A stretch of DNA of 40,399 nt from assembly GCA_021781795.1 (NCBI GenBank), contig JAJXWA010000021.1:1-40399 (forward strand), read 5' to 3'. Source of the DNA: Acidobacteriota bacterium. Lineage in GTDB: Bacteria; Acidobacteriota; Terriglobia; Terriglobales; Acidobacteriaceae. A model generated the notes under the pieces. That model saw only the letters and a list, made by a program, of their open reading frames with translations. It had not been told where the DNA came from and made no database searches. Each line of letters starts with the position of its first letter. Position 1 is the stretch's first letter. A program made the position numbers and the translations under genes. Of this stretch, positions 17,345 to 24,952 are shown one piece after another.

Positions 17345-18980
17345 TTTCATCCTCTCCTTCGGGAATTGCGCCAAGGCGCTGAATCGCTTCCAGAATCTCG
17401 TCTGCGTCTTCCGTGGCGAGTTCGTAGGGTTTGACGCCTGCCCCATGCACGGGCGTCAGCGTGATCGGCAGTTGTTCGTCGCTCTCCACCAGAATGAATG
17501 CGCCCAGCCGCGCATGCGCGATGAGCGCCGGAGATAAGGAAGCGCGCGTGCGCAGGACCAGCGCGCCGGCCTCCAGCAGCAATGTTTCAAGTTGGGAGGC
17601 GAGCTCTGCGCGATTTCCAACCGCCAGCACGCCGTGCGTGGCGTGGCTCACGTACAGCTCGCCTTCCGTCGCGTCCGCAATCTCGCGGATCATTCCTGCT
17701 CCCGCGGTGGCGTGCGTCTCCACGTTAATGAGGATGAGACTGCCGGTTGCGCGATTCTCGCGGTAGAGATCAGCCATCAGCGGCCTTGTCGTCTCCAGCG
17801 TCACTTCGCCAATGTCGTTCAACTCAAGCTGCTCGGCTTCGCTCTTCTCCAGCCGCTCTACATTCATGCGCGAGTGAATCGCGACCACGTGCGCCCGCAC
17901 CGTCTGTGTTGTGTGTTTCAGTAGGTAGGTTGCACCCGCCCGCAGCGGCTTGTTCTGCATCCACACCACCGTCGCTGTAAAGCGGCGCGTCCTGTGCGGC
18001 TGCGCATCGGCCGCTGCAATCATGTCGCCCCGGCTCAGATCCCGCTCGTCTTCCAGCGTCAGCACCACCGACTGCGGCACACGCGCCACATCGAGGTTGC
18101 CTTCCCATGTCGTGATCGTGCGCACGCGCGTGCGCACACCCGACGGCAGCGCCACTACCTCATCGCCCGGCCGCACCGTACCCGCATTGATCTGCCCCGC
18201 AAAGCCGCGAAAATCCTGGTGCGGACGCAACACGCGCTGCACCGCAAGCCGCAGCCCCGCATGCGAGCGCTCAATCGCCAGCGGCACGGTCTCCAACAGT
18301 TCCAGGAGGCTTGGCCCGGTGTACCATGGCATCCGCTCGCTGCGATGCACCACGTTGTCGCCATCCAGCGCGCTCACCGGCACCACATGCAGATCGGGAA
18401 TCTCGAGCTGCTTCGCCAGCGCTGCAAGCGCCCGGCTGTGCTCCGCAAAGACTTCTTCCGAGAATCCCACCAGGTCCATCTTGTTGATGGCCGCCAGCAC
18501 CACCGGAATCCCCAGCAGCGCCGCGATGCATGCGTGCCGCCGCGTCTGGTCCAGAATTCCCTTGCGTGCATCCACGAGCACAATCGCCACATCCGCCGTC
18601 GAGGCGCCCGTCGCCATGTTGCGTGTGTACTGCTCGTGCCCCGGTGTATCCGCAATGATGAACTTGCGCTTTGCGGTCGAAAAGAAGCGGTACGCCACAT
18701 CGATCGTGATGCCCTGCTCGCGCTCCGCGCGCAGCCCGTCCGTCAGTTGCGCGAAGTCGATCTCCGCGTTGTGCGTCACCGCGCGCACATGATCGTCATA
18801 CACGTTGCGCGAGTCATAGAGCAGCCGGCCGATCAGCGTCGATTTGCCGTCGTCCACGCTGCCCGCCGTGCTGAAGCGCAGCAGCCCCTTCGCGCGCTCC
18901 TCAGCCAGCCGCTCTTCAATGCGCAGGTCCGTCTCATCCGGTTCCAGCACGGCGGCCGCGTTCTCATTCAATTGCGTCAT
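17322..18980 (-). CDS. cysN: Sulfate adenylyltransferase large subunit CysN with C-terminal extension
   Basis: A 552-residue GTPase subunit of ATP sulfurylase; with CysD it makes APS from sulfate and ATP. The G domain has GSVDDGKST (40-48), DTPGHEQY and NKMDL, and two beta-barrel domains follow, up to about residue 432 (ILINVETHATAGAGMI). The last ~120 residues (encoded at 17325-17684) are extra relative to simple CysN. They look like a shrunken, decayed APS-kinase (CysC) domain: GVLAVGNRAELASQLETLLL stands where CysC has its P-loop and first helix, but the GxxGxGKS residues are missing. CysN shares one base with the cysD stop (TAATG), so translation is coupled. Confidence 0.95.
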   Translation of the reverse strand: MTQLNENAAAVLEPDETDLRIEERLAEERAKGLLRFSTAGSVDDGKSTLIGRLLYDSRNVYDDHVRAVTHNAEIDFAQLTDGLRAEREQGITIDVAYRFFSTAKRKFIIADTPGHEQYTRNMATGASTADVAIVLVDARKGILDQTRRHACIAALLGIPVVLAAINKMDLVGFSEEVFAEHSRALAALAKQLEIPDLHVVPVSALDGDNVVHRSERMPWYTGPSLLELLETVPLAIERSHAGLRLAVQRVLRPHQDFRGFAGQINAGTVRPGDEVVALPSGVRTRVRTITTWEGNLDVARVPQSVVLTLEDERDLSRGDMIAAADAQPHRTRRFTATVVWMQNKPLRAGATYLLKHTTQTVRAHVVAIHSRMNVERLEKSEAEQLELNDIGEVTLETTRPLMADLYRENRATGSLILINVETHATAGAGMIREIADATEGELYVSHATHGVLAVGNRAELASQLETLLLEAGALVLRTRASLSPALIAHARLGAFILVESDEQLPITLTPVHGAGVKPYELATEDADEILEAIQRLGAIPEGEDENDDGLGI

Positions 18981-19978
18981 TAAAAGTAGCCCTCGCGTTT
19001 CTTCAGTTCCATCGACCCATCCTGGTCGTGGTCAATGATGCGGTTCGCGCGCTCGGAGTTCCGCATCTCCACCAGCTCGGCGATAATCTTCGGCACCGTG
19101 TCGGCGTCCGAGCGGATCGCACCCGTGCATGGACTGCAGCCCAGCGAGCGCAGCCGGCACTTTACCCACTGTTCTTCGCCCGGCAACCCCTTCACAAACG
19201 GCTGCTCCACTGGAATCAAGCTGTCGGCGCGCACCAGCATCTTGCGTTCCTTGGCCAGGTACAACGGCACAATCGGAATCTTTTCGAGGTGGATGTAGTG
19301 CCAGATGTCCAACTCCGTCCAGTTTGAGAGCGGAAACACGCGGATGCTTTCGCCCGGCCCGATGCGGCTGTTGAAAAGGTTCCACAACTCCGGACGCTGA
19401 TTCTTCGGGTCCCACTGCCCCGCGCTGTCGCGGAACGAGAAGATGCGCTCCTTCGCGCGCGACTTCTCTTCGTCGCGCCGCGCTCCGCCGAAGGCTGCGT
19501 CAAATCCATGCGCGCGCAGCCCGTCCAGCAGCGCCTGCGTCTTCAGCAGTCCGCAGCAGCGCTGTGTGCCCAACTGCACAGGGTTCGCGCCATTCGCAAT
19601 CGCCTCTTCATTGCGCCACACCAGCAGCTTCACGCCCAGCTCAGCCGTGTAGCGATCGCGAAAATCGATCATCTCGCGGAACTTGAAACCGGTGTCCACG
19701 TGCAGCAGAGGAAACGGAATCGGCGCGGGATAAAAGGCCTTCTGAGCCAGCCGCAGCATCACCGACGAGTCCTTGCCGATGGAGTAAAGCATCACCGGCT
19801 TCTGAAACTCAGAGACCACCTCGCGGATGATGTGGATGCTCTCGGCCTCCAGCAACTGTATGTGATTCAGCCGCTCTTCCGTAGCGACGCGATCCCGCGC
19901 AAGGACGCCGCTCCGTTCGATCTGCGCTGTGTCTGCTGTCTTCGCAAGCCCTGTGGGCTCGCTTGCGATCGCTGTCAT
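18980..19978 (-). CDS. cysD: Sulfate adenylyltransferase small subunit CysD
   Basis: A 332-residue catalytic subunit of ATP sulfurylase, an ATP pyrophosphatase-fold enzyme. The PP-loop SIGKDSS is at 66-72; further signatures are [55 protein letters not shown] and the C-terminal [11 protein letters not shown]. About 30 residues precede the conserved start. ATG 19978 has GGAGAG 6 bases upstream. It is the first enzyme gene of the operon cysD-cysN-cysH-tauE-membrane protein. The 5' leader carries a polycysteine ORF and a terminator, so expression is probably set by attenuation in response to Cys-tRNA supply. Confidence 0.97.
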   Translation of the reverse strand: MTAIASEPTGLAKTADTAQIERSGVLARDRVATEERLNHIQLLEAESIHIIREVVSEFQKPVMLYSIGKDSSVMLRLAQKAFYPAPIPFPLLHVDTGFKFREMIDFRDRYTAELGVKLLVWRNEEAIANGANPVQLGTQRCCGLLKTQALLDGLRAHGFDAAFGGARRDEEKSRAKERIFSFRDSAGQWDPKNQRPELWNLFNSRIGPGESIRVFPLSNWTELDIWHYIHLEKIPIVPLYLAKERKMLVRADSLIPVEQPFVKGLPGEEQWVKCRLRSLGCSPCTGAIRSDADTVPKIIAELVEMRNSERANRIIDHDQDGSMELKKREGYF

Positions 19979-20009
19979 GCAATCTCTCCGTTGAGTTGTT
20001 TCGAGGGGG

Positions 20010-20053
20010 AAAAGAAAAAGCCCGCGTCAGCTGGGTGGCTGCAGCGCGGGCTT
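20010..20053 (-). terminator. Leader (attenuator) terminator upstream of cysD
   Basis: On the minus strand AAGCCCGCG (20053-20045) pairs with CGCGGGCTT (20026-20018), with an inner CAGC/GCTG stem, a 6-nt loop, and a TTTTTCTTTT tract ending at 20010. It sits inside the leader, after the polycysteine ORF and 31 bases before cysD. No minus-strand gene lies upstream to be terminated, so it must act on the cys leader transcript itself. Confidence 0.92.
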
Positions 20054-20105
20054 CCTGGGATAGGTCTGAGTCTAAGGCTGGCTTATCCCACAATCCGGCG
20101 CGGCA
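20040..20105 (-). promoter_or_regulatory. Antiterminator structure of the cys attenuator
   Basis: TGCCGCGCCGG (20105-20095) pairs with CCCGCGCTGCA (20050-20040) at 9 of 11 positions. It is stacked on a perfect inner stem TGGGATA/TATCCCA (20090-20084 with 20062-20056). Forming it uses the 5' arm of the terminator. A competing upstream stem TCCGGC/GCCGGA (20134-20129 with 20099-20094) encloses the Cys codon run and would free the terminator. The pairings are read directly; the mechanism is inferred. Confidence 0.75.
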
Positions 20106-20151
20106 CGCAACAACACGCGCAACAACAAGCCGGAGTGAGACACAAACTCAT
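20083..20151 (-). CDS. Polycysteine leader peptide of the cysDNH operon (attenuator ORF, 22 aa)
   Basis: ATG at 20151 opens a 22-codon frame ending in TAA at 20085-20083. Seven codons are Cys: residue 4, and 9-11 and 13-15, in the context PACCCACCCVP. The Cys codons use both TGT and TGC. No Shine-Dalgarno is present. Instead a promoter (TTGACC, 17 bp, TAAAGT) puts the transcription start on or beside the ATG, so translation would be leaderless. Downstream come mutually exclusive RNA stems and a terminator. This is the arrangement of amino-acid attenuator leaders such as trp or his, here for cysteine. Leaderless polycysteine short ORFs controlling sulfur genes are known in mycobacteria; I am not aware of one described for Acidobacteriota. 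Confidence 0.85.
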   Translation of the reverse strand: MSLCLTPACCCACCCVPRRIVG

Positions 20152-20157
20152 ACGTTC

Positions 20158-20186
20158 ACTTTACAGAGAGTCCGGCCACAGGTCAA
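20158..20186 (-). promoter_or_regulatory. Promoter of the cys leader and operon
   Basis: On the minus strand: -35 TTGACC (20186-20181, five of six consensus bases), a 17-bp spacer, and -10 TAAAGT (20163-20158, four of six). The expected start point, about 7 bases after the -10, is 20151, the A of the leader-peptide ATG. Confidence 0.7.
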
Positions 20187-20238
20187 TCGTATCTTTCATT
20201 GCGCACCTCGCACGCACTGGCCGCGCCGCGCCCGCTGC

Positions 20239-20244
20239 TACAAT
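20239..20244 (+). promoter_or_regulatory. Candidate -10 box for cysS
   Basis: TACAAT matches the sigma70 -10 consensus at five of six bases. The -35 region 17 bp upstream (ACTGGC) is poor. The expected start point (20250-20252) coincides with an ATG that opens a 28-codon upstream ORF. Confidence 0.4.
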
Positions 20245-20249
20245 CGGAT

Positions 20250-20336
20250 ATGGCTGCAATACGCAATCTTTCAATCGCTTGCAGCCTCTGCAGCATCGAA
20301 CAGCCAGGCCATATCGATGACTCTCCGCCTCTTTAA
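20250..20336 (+). CDS. Possible leaderless upstream ORF of cysS (28 aa, two Cys codons)
   Basis: ATG 20250 opens a 28-codon frame that ends at TAA 20334-20336, overlapping the first 20 bases of cysS in another frame. Codons 11 and 14 are Cys (IACSLCSIE). A perfect 8-bp stem GGCTGCAA (20252-20259) / TTGCAGCC (20279-20286) covers the start region and includes the first Cys codon. There is no ribosome-binding site, but the ATG lies where the transcript is predicted to begin. It could tune cysS translation by ribosome position, or be a chance frame. Confidence 0.35.
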   Translation: MAAIRNLSIACSLCSIEQPGHIDDSPPL

Positions 20337-21795
20337 TACCCTTTCGGGACAGATGGATGACCTCGTCCCCTCCGACGGCCAGACCCTGCGCATGTATGCC
20401 TGCGGGCCCACGGTCTACGACTACGGCCACATCGGCAACTTCCGTACCTTTCTTCAGGTCGATGTGCTGCGGCGCTTCCTTCTGCTCACCGGCATGAAGC
20501 TGCGCCACGTCATGAACATCACCGACGTGGACGATAAGATTATCCGCAACGCCTCCGCGGCCGGCATCCCCATTGGCGAGTACACGCCCCGCTACGTCGA
20601 TGCGTTCTTTGAGGATCTCGACGCACTGCGCGTCCAGCGGCCCGAAGAGATCGCGCGCGCCACGGAGAACATCGACCGCATGGTCGCCCTCATCCAGAAG
20701 CTCGCGGAGGCAAATGCCGCCTACCAAACCGAAGACGGCTCGTGGTACTTTCGCCTTTCTGCGTTTCCCGCCTACGGCAAGCTCAGCAAGAAAGACCTGA
20801 GCGGCATGGAAGACGGCGCGCGCGTGGATGTGGACGAATACGAGAAGGACTCCGCCCGCGACTTCGCTCTTTGGAAAGCCGCCAAGCCCGGCGAGACCGC
20901 ATGGGACACACCCATCGGACGCGGCCGGCCCGGCTGGCACATCGAGTGCTCCGCCATGTCCATGGCCTACCTCGGCGACAGCTTCGACCTGCACGCCGGC
21001 GGCGAAGACCTCATGTTCCCGCACCACGAGAACGAGATCGCGCAGAGCGAATCCGTTACACACAAGCCGCTCGCGCACCACTGGATGCACGTGCGCTTCC
21101 TGCTCGTGGATGGCCGCAAGATGGCCAAGAGCGAAGGCAACTTCTACACATTGCGCGACCTGCTACTGCGCGGCTACAAGGCATCGGCGATTCGCCTCGC
21201 GCTCATCTCCGTGCCTTATCGCCATCAACTGAACTTCACGTTTGACGGGCTTATCGAAGCTACCGCTGCTATCGAGCGTCTGCGCACCTTCCGCGAGCGA
21301 CTCACAAAGGGCGTCTTCGCCGCCGGATCGAACCCTGAATTGAAAGCCGCGGCAGAGACTGCGCACTCCGGCTACATGGCCGCACTCGCCAACGACCTGA
21401 ACACCGCGGAAGCCCGCGCGCCCATCTTCGATCTTGTGCGCACGGCCAACACCGCCATCGACCAGGGCAAGCTCCTCGCCGACGACCGCGATGCCATGCT
21501 CGACGTACTCCGCGACTTCGACGCCGTCTTTGACGTGATCGAGGACAAGGACGCCGTGCCGACGCAGCGCGCCATCGAGTGGGCGCAGGCTGCGGGCCGC
21601 GCCGCCGACATCGCGCCCGAGCTTCTGGCCCGTCAATCGCTCACGGACGAAGCCATCGAGAAACTTGTCGCCGAGCGCACCTTAGCCAAGAAGCAGCGCA
21701 ACTTCGCCCGTGCCGACCAGATTCGCAATGAACTCGCCGAAAAAGGCGTACTCCTCGAAGACTCCAAAGACGGAGTGCGCTGGAAGCGAAAGTAG
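20317..21795 (+). CDS. cysS: Cysteine--tRNA ligase
   Basis: A 492-residue class I cysteinyl-tRNA synthetase, which charges tRNA-Cys in the cytosol. Signatures are YACGPTVYDYGHIGN (zinc ligand C29, HIGH-type HIGN at 38-41), MNITDVDDKI, GWHIECSAMS, GGEDLMFPHHENEIAQSE (zinc ligands) and the KMSKS loop as KMAKS (268-272). The DALR-type helical domain and a final KKQRNFARADQIRNELAEKGVLLEDSKDGVRWKRK segment complete it. ATG 20317 is where homology begins; the Shine-Dalgarno is weak. It is divergent from the cysteine-attenuated cys operon, so the gene that makes Cys-tRNA lies next to the system thought to sense it. Confidence 0.97.
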   Translation: MTLRLFNTLSGQMDDLVPSDGQTLRMYACGPTVYDYGHIGNFRTFLQVDVLRRFLLLTGMKLRHVMNITDVDDKIIRNASAAGIPIGEYTPRYVDAFFEDLDALRVQRPEEIARATENIDRMVALIQKLAEANAAYQTEDGSWYFRLSAFPAYGKLSKKDLSGMEDGARVDVDEYEKDSARDFALWKAAKPGETAWDTPIGRGRPGWHIECSAMSMAYLGDSFDLHAGGEDLMFPHHENEIAQSESVTHKPLAHHWMHVRFLLVDGRKMAKSEGNFYTLRDLLLRGYKASAIRLALISVPYRHQLNFTFDGLIEATAAIERLRTFRERLTKGVFAAGSNPELKAAAETAHSGYMAALANDLNTAEARAPIFDLVRTANTAIDQGKLLADDRDAMLDVLRDFDAVFDVIEDKDAVPTQRAIEWAQAAGRAADIAPELLARQSLTDEAIEKLVAERTLAKKQRNFARADQIRNELAEKGVLLEDSKDGVRWKRK

Positions 21796-21829
21796 ACCCG
21801 AAAGCCGCAGCATCGCACAAGAGAGCCAG

Positions 21830-22375
21830 ATGGAAGCCAACGAAGCCCACGAATTGCAGGAGCACGCCGAACACGGAGCGCACGAGTCCGCCATGCGGCC
21901 CGTCGCTTTCACCATGAGCGTCCTCGCGGTTCTCGTCGCCATCACCACCGTCCTCGGTCATCGCACGCATACCGAGGCCGTGCTCGACCAGAACAAAGCC
22001 ACCGACCAGTGGAATCTTTATCAGGCCAAGAAGATCCGCGCGAATAACACCGCGCTCATTCAGGACCTGATCAGCGTTGTGGATGTGAGCGACAAGCAGG
22101 CCGCCGAAAAGATTGCAAAGGCCTACGCCGATCACCAGGCCAAATGGACCTCCGACCTGAAAGACGAACAGGAGAAGGCCGAAGCTCTGGAGAAGAAGGT
22201 CGAGCAGGCGGAAGCGCGCGCCAATCGCTTCGACCTCTCCGAGGCGCTTCTCGAGATTGGGCTCGTCGTCACCTCTGTCACGCTGCTCACGCGCAGCCGT
22301 GTGTACTGGTACTTCGGCATGGTCTTTGCCATCGTAGGCGTGATCTCCGCGATGACGTCTTTCCTTCGCAAATAG
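21830..22375 (+). CDS. DUF4337-like membrane protein
   Basis: A 181-residue protein with a His/Glu-rich N-terminus (EAHELQEHAEHGAHE), a membrane segment around 27-45 (FTMSVLAVLVAITTVLGH), a charged middle region with coiled-coil character (DHQAKWTSDLKDEQEKAEALEKKVEQAEARANRF) and two C-terminal membrane helices. This layout, with the QNKATDQWNLYQAKKI segment, matches the DUF4337 family, whose function is unknown. The frame is open farther upstream, inside cysS, but ATG 21830 is 34 bp after the cysS stop and begins the conserved part. It is probably co-transcribed with cysS. Confidence 0.75.
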   Translation: MEANEAHELQEHAEHGAHESAMRPVAFTMSVLAVLVAITTVLGHRTHTEAVLDQNKATDQWNLYQAKKIRANNTALIQDLISVVDVSDKQAAEKIAKAYADHQAKWTSDLKDEQEKAEALEKKVEQAEARANRFDLSEALLEIGLVVTSVTLLTRSRVYWYFGMVFAIVGVISAMTSFLRK

Positions 22376-22436
22376 GCGGATGCGTCCCGCGCCATCACCG
22401 CCCGGCGCAATTCCAGAGTGGTAGACTGGCCGAGCC

Positions 22437-23072
22437 ATGAGAGCTGTTCTTCTTTCCGCATTTGTATTGGCCACGGGCGTTCTCGCCGCCGCGCAAACCC
22501 CCACCCAGGCGCATCACAGCAGCCTCGGATTCAGCTACACCCTGCCCACGGACTGGCAGATTGTGAATGAGAATCCCTCACTACCCGTCCTCAAGGAGCA
22601 GCAGGCGCAGACGGCAGGCTCCGAAGAAGAAAAGAAGGGTATCCAGTGCGTTCAGCTTGAGCTGACGGCGCGGCATGGTGCGCCCGCTTCTGTGATCTCC
22701 GTGCTGCAGCTTCCCTTCGCCTGTTTCGGTCAGAAGTTGACTGACGCGGAACTGCCCGGCTTTGCGGAAGGCGCTTCAGAACAGCTCAAGCAGAGCTTCG
22801 ATCTTGCCGCGCCTCAATATGGTTCCTATCCCCTGGGCTCCCACACAATGTGGATTGAGCGCGCAAATGGCGCTGTCATCGATCACCCCGAGGCGCGCTA
22901 CACCATCGAGATTGCTTGTAGCGTGCTCAAGCTCGGAGCGGTTTGCTGGATGACCGCCGCCTCGGACAACGCGGCGCTGCAGACCTTCGAAGAAGGCAAG
23001 GCTTCGCTGGATGGCGAGCGCCCCGTCGCTCTCGTGCCGCCGAACGCATTCGACAAGAAGCCCGGTACCTAG
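22437..23072 (+). CDS. Secreted hypothetical protein
   Basis: A 211-residue protein with a signal peptide (MRAVLLSAFVLATGVLAAAQ, cleavage near AAA-QT). The mature part begins like a PsbP/Mog1-type fold, with a SSLGFSYTLPTDWQIVNE strand-turn motif seen in many periplasmic proteins, but I cannot assign a family. Four Cys residues in the mature region might form disulfides. It lies downstream of the DUF4337 gene with a 61-bp gap; no function is proposed. Confidence 0.75.
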   Translation: MRAVLLSAFVLATGVLAAAQTPTQAHHSSLGFSYTLPTDWQIVNENPSLPVLKEQQAQTAGSEEEKKGIQCVQLELTARHGAPASVISVLQLPFACFGQKLTDAELPGFAEGASEQLKQSFDLAAPQYGSYPLGSHTMWIERANGAVIDHPEARYTIEIACSVLKLGAVCWMTAASDNAALQTFEEGKASLDGERPVALVPPNAFDKKPGT

Positions 23073-23143
23073 CCCTGCATTAGGATTCCCGCGCTCTGCG
23101 CCTCTGCCCGCACCCGTGGTATCCTCAGGCCTGCGGGATTTCC

Positions 23144-23287
23144 ATGCAGAAGCGCACTCTTCTTGCCGCATCGTACAAGCCAGCCATCAGGCGTTGGTCC
23201 CGTGTGCGCACCCGCATCATCTGCCCGCGCAAGCATCCCCGCGTGCTGCCCATCCGCACACGACCTAATCTCTTCGGCGGCGATTAG
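23144..23287 (+). CDS. Possible small Arg-rich ORF in the aminotransferase leader (47 aa)
   Basis: ATG 23144 opens a 47-codon frame with ten Arg codons (for example RRWSRVRTR), ending at TAG 23285-23287 inside the loop of a 10-bp hairpin. The ribosome site is weak (GCGGGA). In a GC-rich genome Arg-rich chance frames are common, so the coding call is tentative; its position just before a set of hairpins and an aminotransferase gene is why it is listed. Confidence 0.25.
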   Translation: MQKRTLLAASYKPAIRRWSRVRTRIICPRKHPRVLPIRTRPNLFGGD

Positions 23288-23372
23288 CACCGCACCGCCG
23301 AAGATCCTCGCCCGCTTTTGTACTCGCCCACTGCGGCGAGGGAAAAGGAATGGCCCCAGCGCACGCGGGGCC
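23271..23372 (+). ncRNA. Structured 5' leader candidate upstream of the aminotransferase gene
   Basis: Three consecutive stems lie in the 374-bp gap before the aminotransferase: TCTTCGGCGG/CCGCCGAAGA (23271-23280 with 23295-23304, perfect 10 bp), CCTCGCC/GGCGAGG (23306-23312 with 23335-23341) and GGCCCC/GGGGCC (23352-23357 with 23367-23372). I recognise no known riboswitch class, and no U tract follows that would make them terminators. Confidence 0.35.
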
Positions 23373-23446
23373 CGTGGCTGCGCACCTGCCCGCCTGAGCA
23401 TGTCACCTACGCGCCACATAACCAAATCTGCCGAGGAGACACGTCG

Positions 23447-24841
23447 ATGAACAAACAGGAAATGCACGATCAATACGGACCGAAGCTGGTTTGCCCGCTA
23501 CCAGGCCCCCGCGCAAAGGCCGCGATCGAGGCCGACACGCGCTACATCTCACCCAGCTACACGCGCTCCTATCCGCTGGTCGCGCGCCGCGGACGCGGCA
23601 TTCGCGTGGAAGACGCGGACGGCAACGAATTTCTCGACTTCTCCGCGGGCATCGCTGTGACTTCCACCGGCCATTGTCACCCCGAGGTCGTCTCCGCCAT
23701 TCAAAAACAGGCTGCCGAACTCATTCATATCTCCGGCACTGACTTCTACAACGAGCCGCTCACCGATCTTGCCGCGCGCCTCTCCGCCATCGCGCCCATG
23801 CCCGGCCCGCACAAGTTCTTTTATGGCAACTCCGGCGCTGAGGCCATCGAGTGTGCCATGAAGCTCGCCCGCTACCACACCGGACGCCAGCACATCATCG
23901 CCTTCCTCGGCGCTTTCCATGGCCGCACCATGGGCGCGCTCTCGCTTACCGCCTCCAAGCCGCAACAGAAGCGCCGCTTTGCGCCTCTCGTTCCCGGCGT
24001 CACCCACGTCCGCTATCCCTACGCTTATCGCGGCTGCACCGGCGGCCCGCAGAAAGAGGAGGCCTTCAGCCTCGGCTGCGCACGCTACATCGAAGAGAAG
24101 CTATTCAAGACCATACTGCCGCCGGAGGAAGTCGCTGCCATCTTCGTCGAACCCATTCAGGGCGAAGGCGGCTACGTCGTCGCGCCCGATAACTTTCTCC
24201 GCGAACTCCGCGCCATCTGCGACCGCCACGGTATTTTGCTGGTCGTGGACGAAGTGCAGTCCGGTGCAGGCAGAACCGGCAAGTGGTGGGCCATCGAACA
24301 CTCCGGCGTCCAGCCCGACATCGTCTGCATGGCCAAAGGCATCGCCAGCGGCATGCCCCTCAGCGTCTGCATGAGCCGCGCCGACATCATGGACTGGGTC
24401 CCCGGTTCCCATGCCTCCACCTTCGGCGGCAATCCCGTCTCCATCGCCGCTGCCCTCGCCACCATCGACATCCTCGAGCGCGAGGCCATCGCGAATGCCG
24501 CGCGCGTCGGCGCCATGATGCTTGACCGCCTCAACGGCTGGAAGAAGAAGCACCCTATGGTCGGCGACGTTCGCGGGCGTGGCCTCATGATCGGCATAGA
24601 GTTCGTCAAGGACAAGCAGACACGCGAGCCTGCCGCCGCAGTTCGCAACCGCGTCGAGACGCTCGCGTTTGAGCGCGGCCTCATGGTCCTGGGCTGCGGC
24701 GAAACTTCGTTGCGCCTCTGCCCGCCGCTTGTCCTCAGCGAGCACGAAGCCACCGTCGCCCTCGACATCCTCGAGGAATCGCTCACCCTCGCCGAACAGG
24801 AGCACGCTCACGCCGGCCACCTCGCCGGCGCAACGGCATAG
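23447..24841 (+). CDS. Class III PLP-dependent aminotransferase (4-aminobutyrate / acetylornithine type)
   Basis: A 464-residue fold-type I aminotransferase. Landmarks are DFSAGIAVTSTGHCHPEV, FFYGNSGAEAIECAMKLAR (phosphate binding), AFLGAFHGRTMGALSLT, VEPIQGEGGY, LLVVDEVQSGAGRTGK (D268 binds the pyridine nitrogen) and the PLP lysine K297 in CMAKGIASGMP. It resembles the GABA aminotransferase group most (GEGGY and the aromatic YRGC loop), but acetylornithine or other omega-amine substrates cannot be excluded, so no symbol is given. ATG 23447 has GAGGAG at 23433-23438; the frame upstream to 23318 is not used. A long structured leader precedes it and a terminator follows. Confidence 0.92.
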   Translation: MNKQEMHDQYGPKLVCPLPGPRAKAAIEADTRYISPSYTRSYPLVARRGRGIRVEDADGNEFLDFSAGIAVTSTGHCHPEVVSAIQKQAAELIHISGTDFYNEPLTDLAARLSAIAPMPGPHKFFYGNSGAEAIECAMKLARYHTGRQHIIAFLGAFHGRTMGALSLTASKPQQKRRFAPLVPGVTHVRYPYAYRGCTGGPQKEEAFSLGCARYIEEKLFKTILPPEEVAAIFVEPIQGEGGYVVAPDNFLRELRAICDRHGILLVVDEVQSGAGRTGKWWAIEHSGVQPDIVCMAKGIASGMPLSVCMSRADIMDWVPGSHASTFGGNPVSIAAALATIDILEREAIANAARVGAMMLDRLNGWKKKHPMVGDVRGRGLMIGIEFVKDKQTREPAAAVRNRVETLAFERGLMVLGCGETSLRLCPPLVLSEHEATVALDILEESLTLAEQEHAHAGHLAGATA

Positions 24842-24861
24842 CCCTTCTCATCACAGCATCC

Positions 24862-24904
24862 GGGCAGGCCGCTGGGCCACTTCCCGCGCCTGCCCATTTT
24901 CTTT
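24862..24904 (+). terminator. Intrinsic terminator after the aminotransferase
   Basis: GGGCAGG (24862-24868) pairs with CCTGCCC (24889-24895), followed by ATTTTCTTT. It lies 21 bp downstream of the stop codon. Confidence 0.75.
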
Positions 24905-24952
24905 GCGTGCGCGCTTGGCATCCCTCCGCCCCACCCGCGACAATAGTCCGCA

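Noticed and set aside
19979..20160. SAM, SAH or other sulfur riboswitch upstream of cysD
   Set aside because: No conserved riboswitch core is visible, and the leader is fully explained by a Cys-codon ORF plus alternative stems and a terminator.
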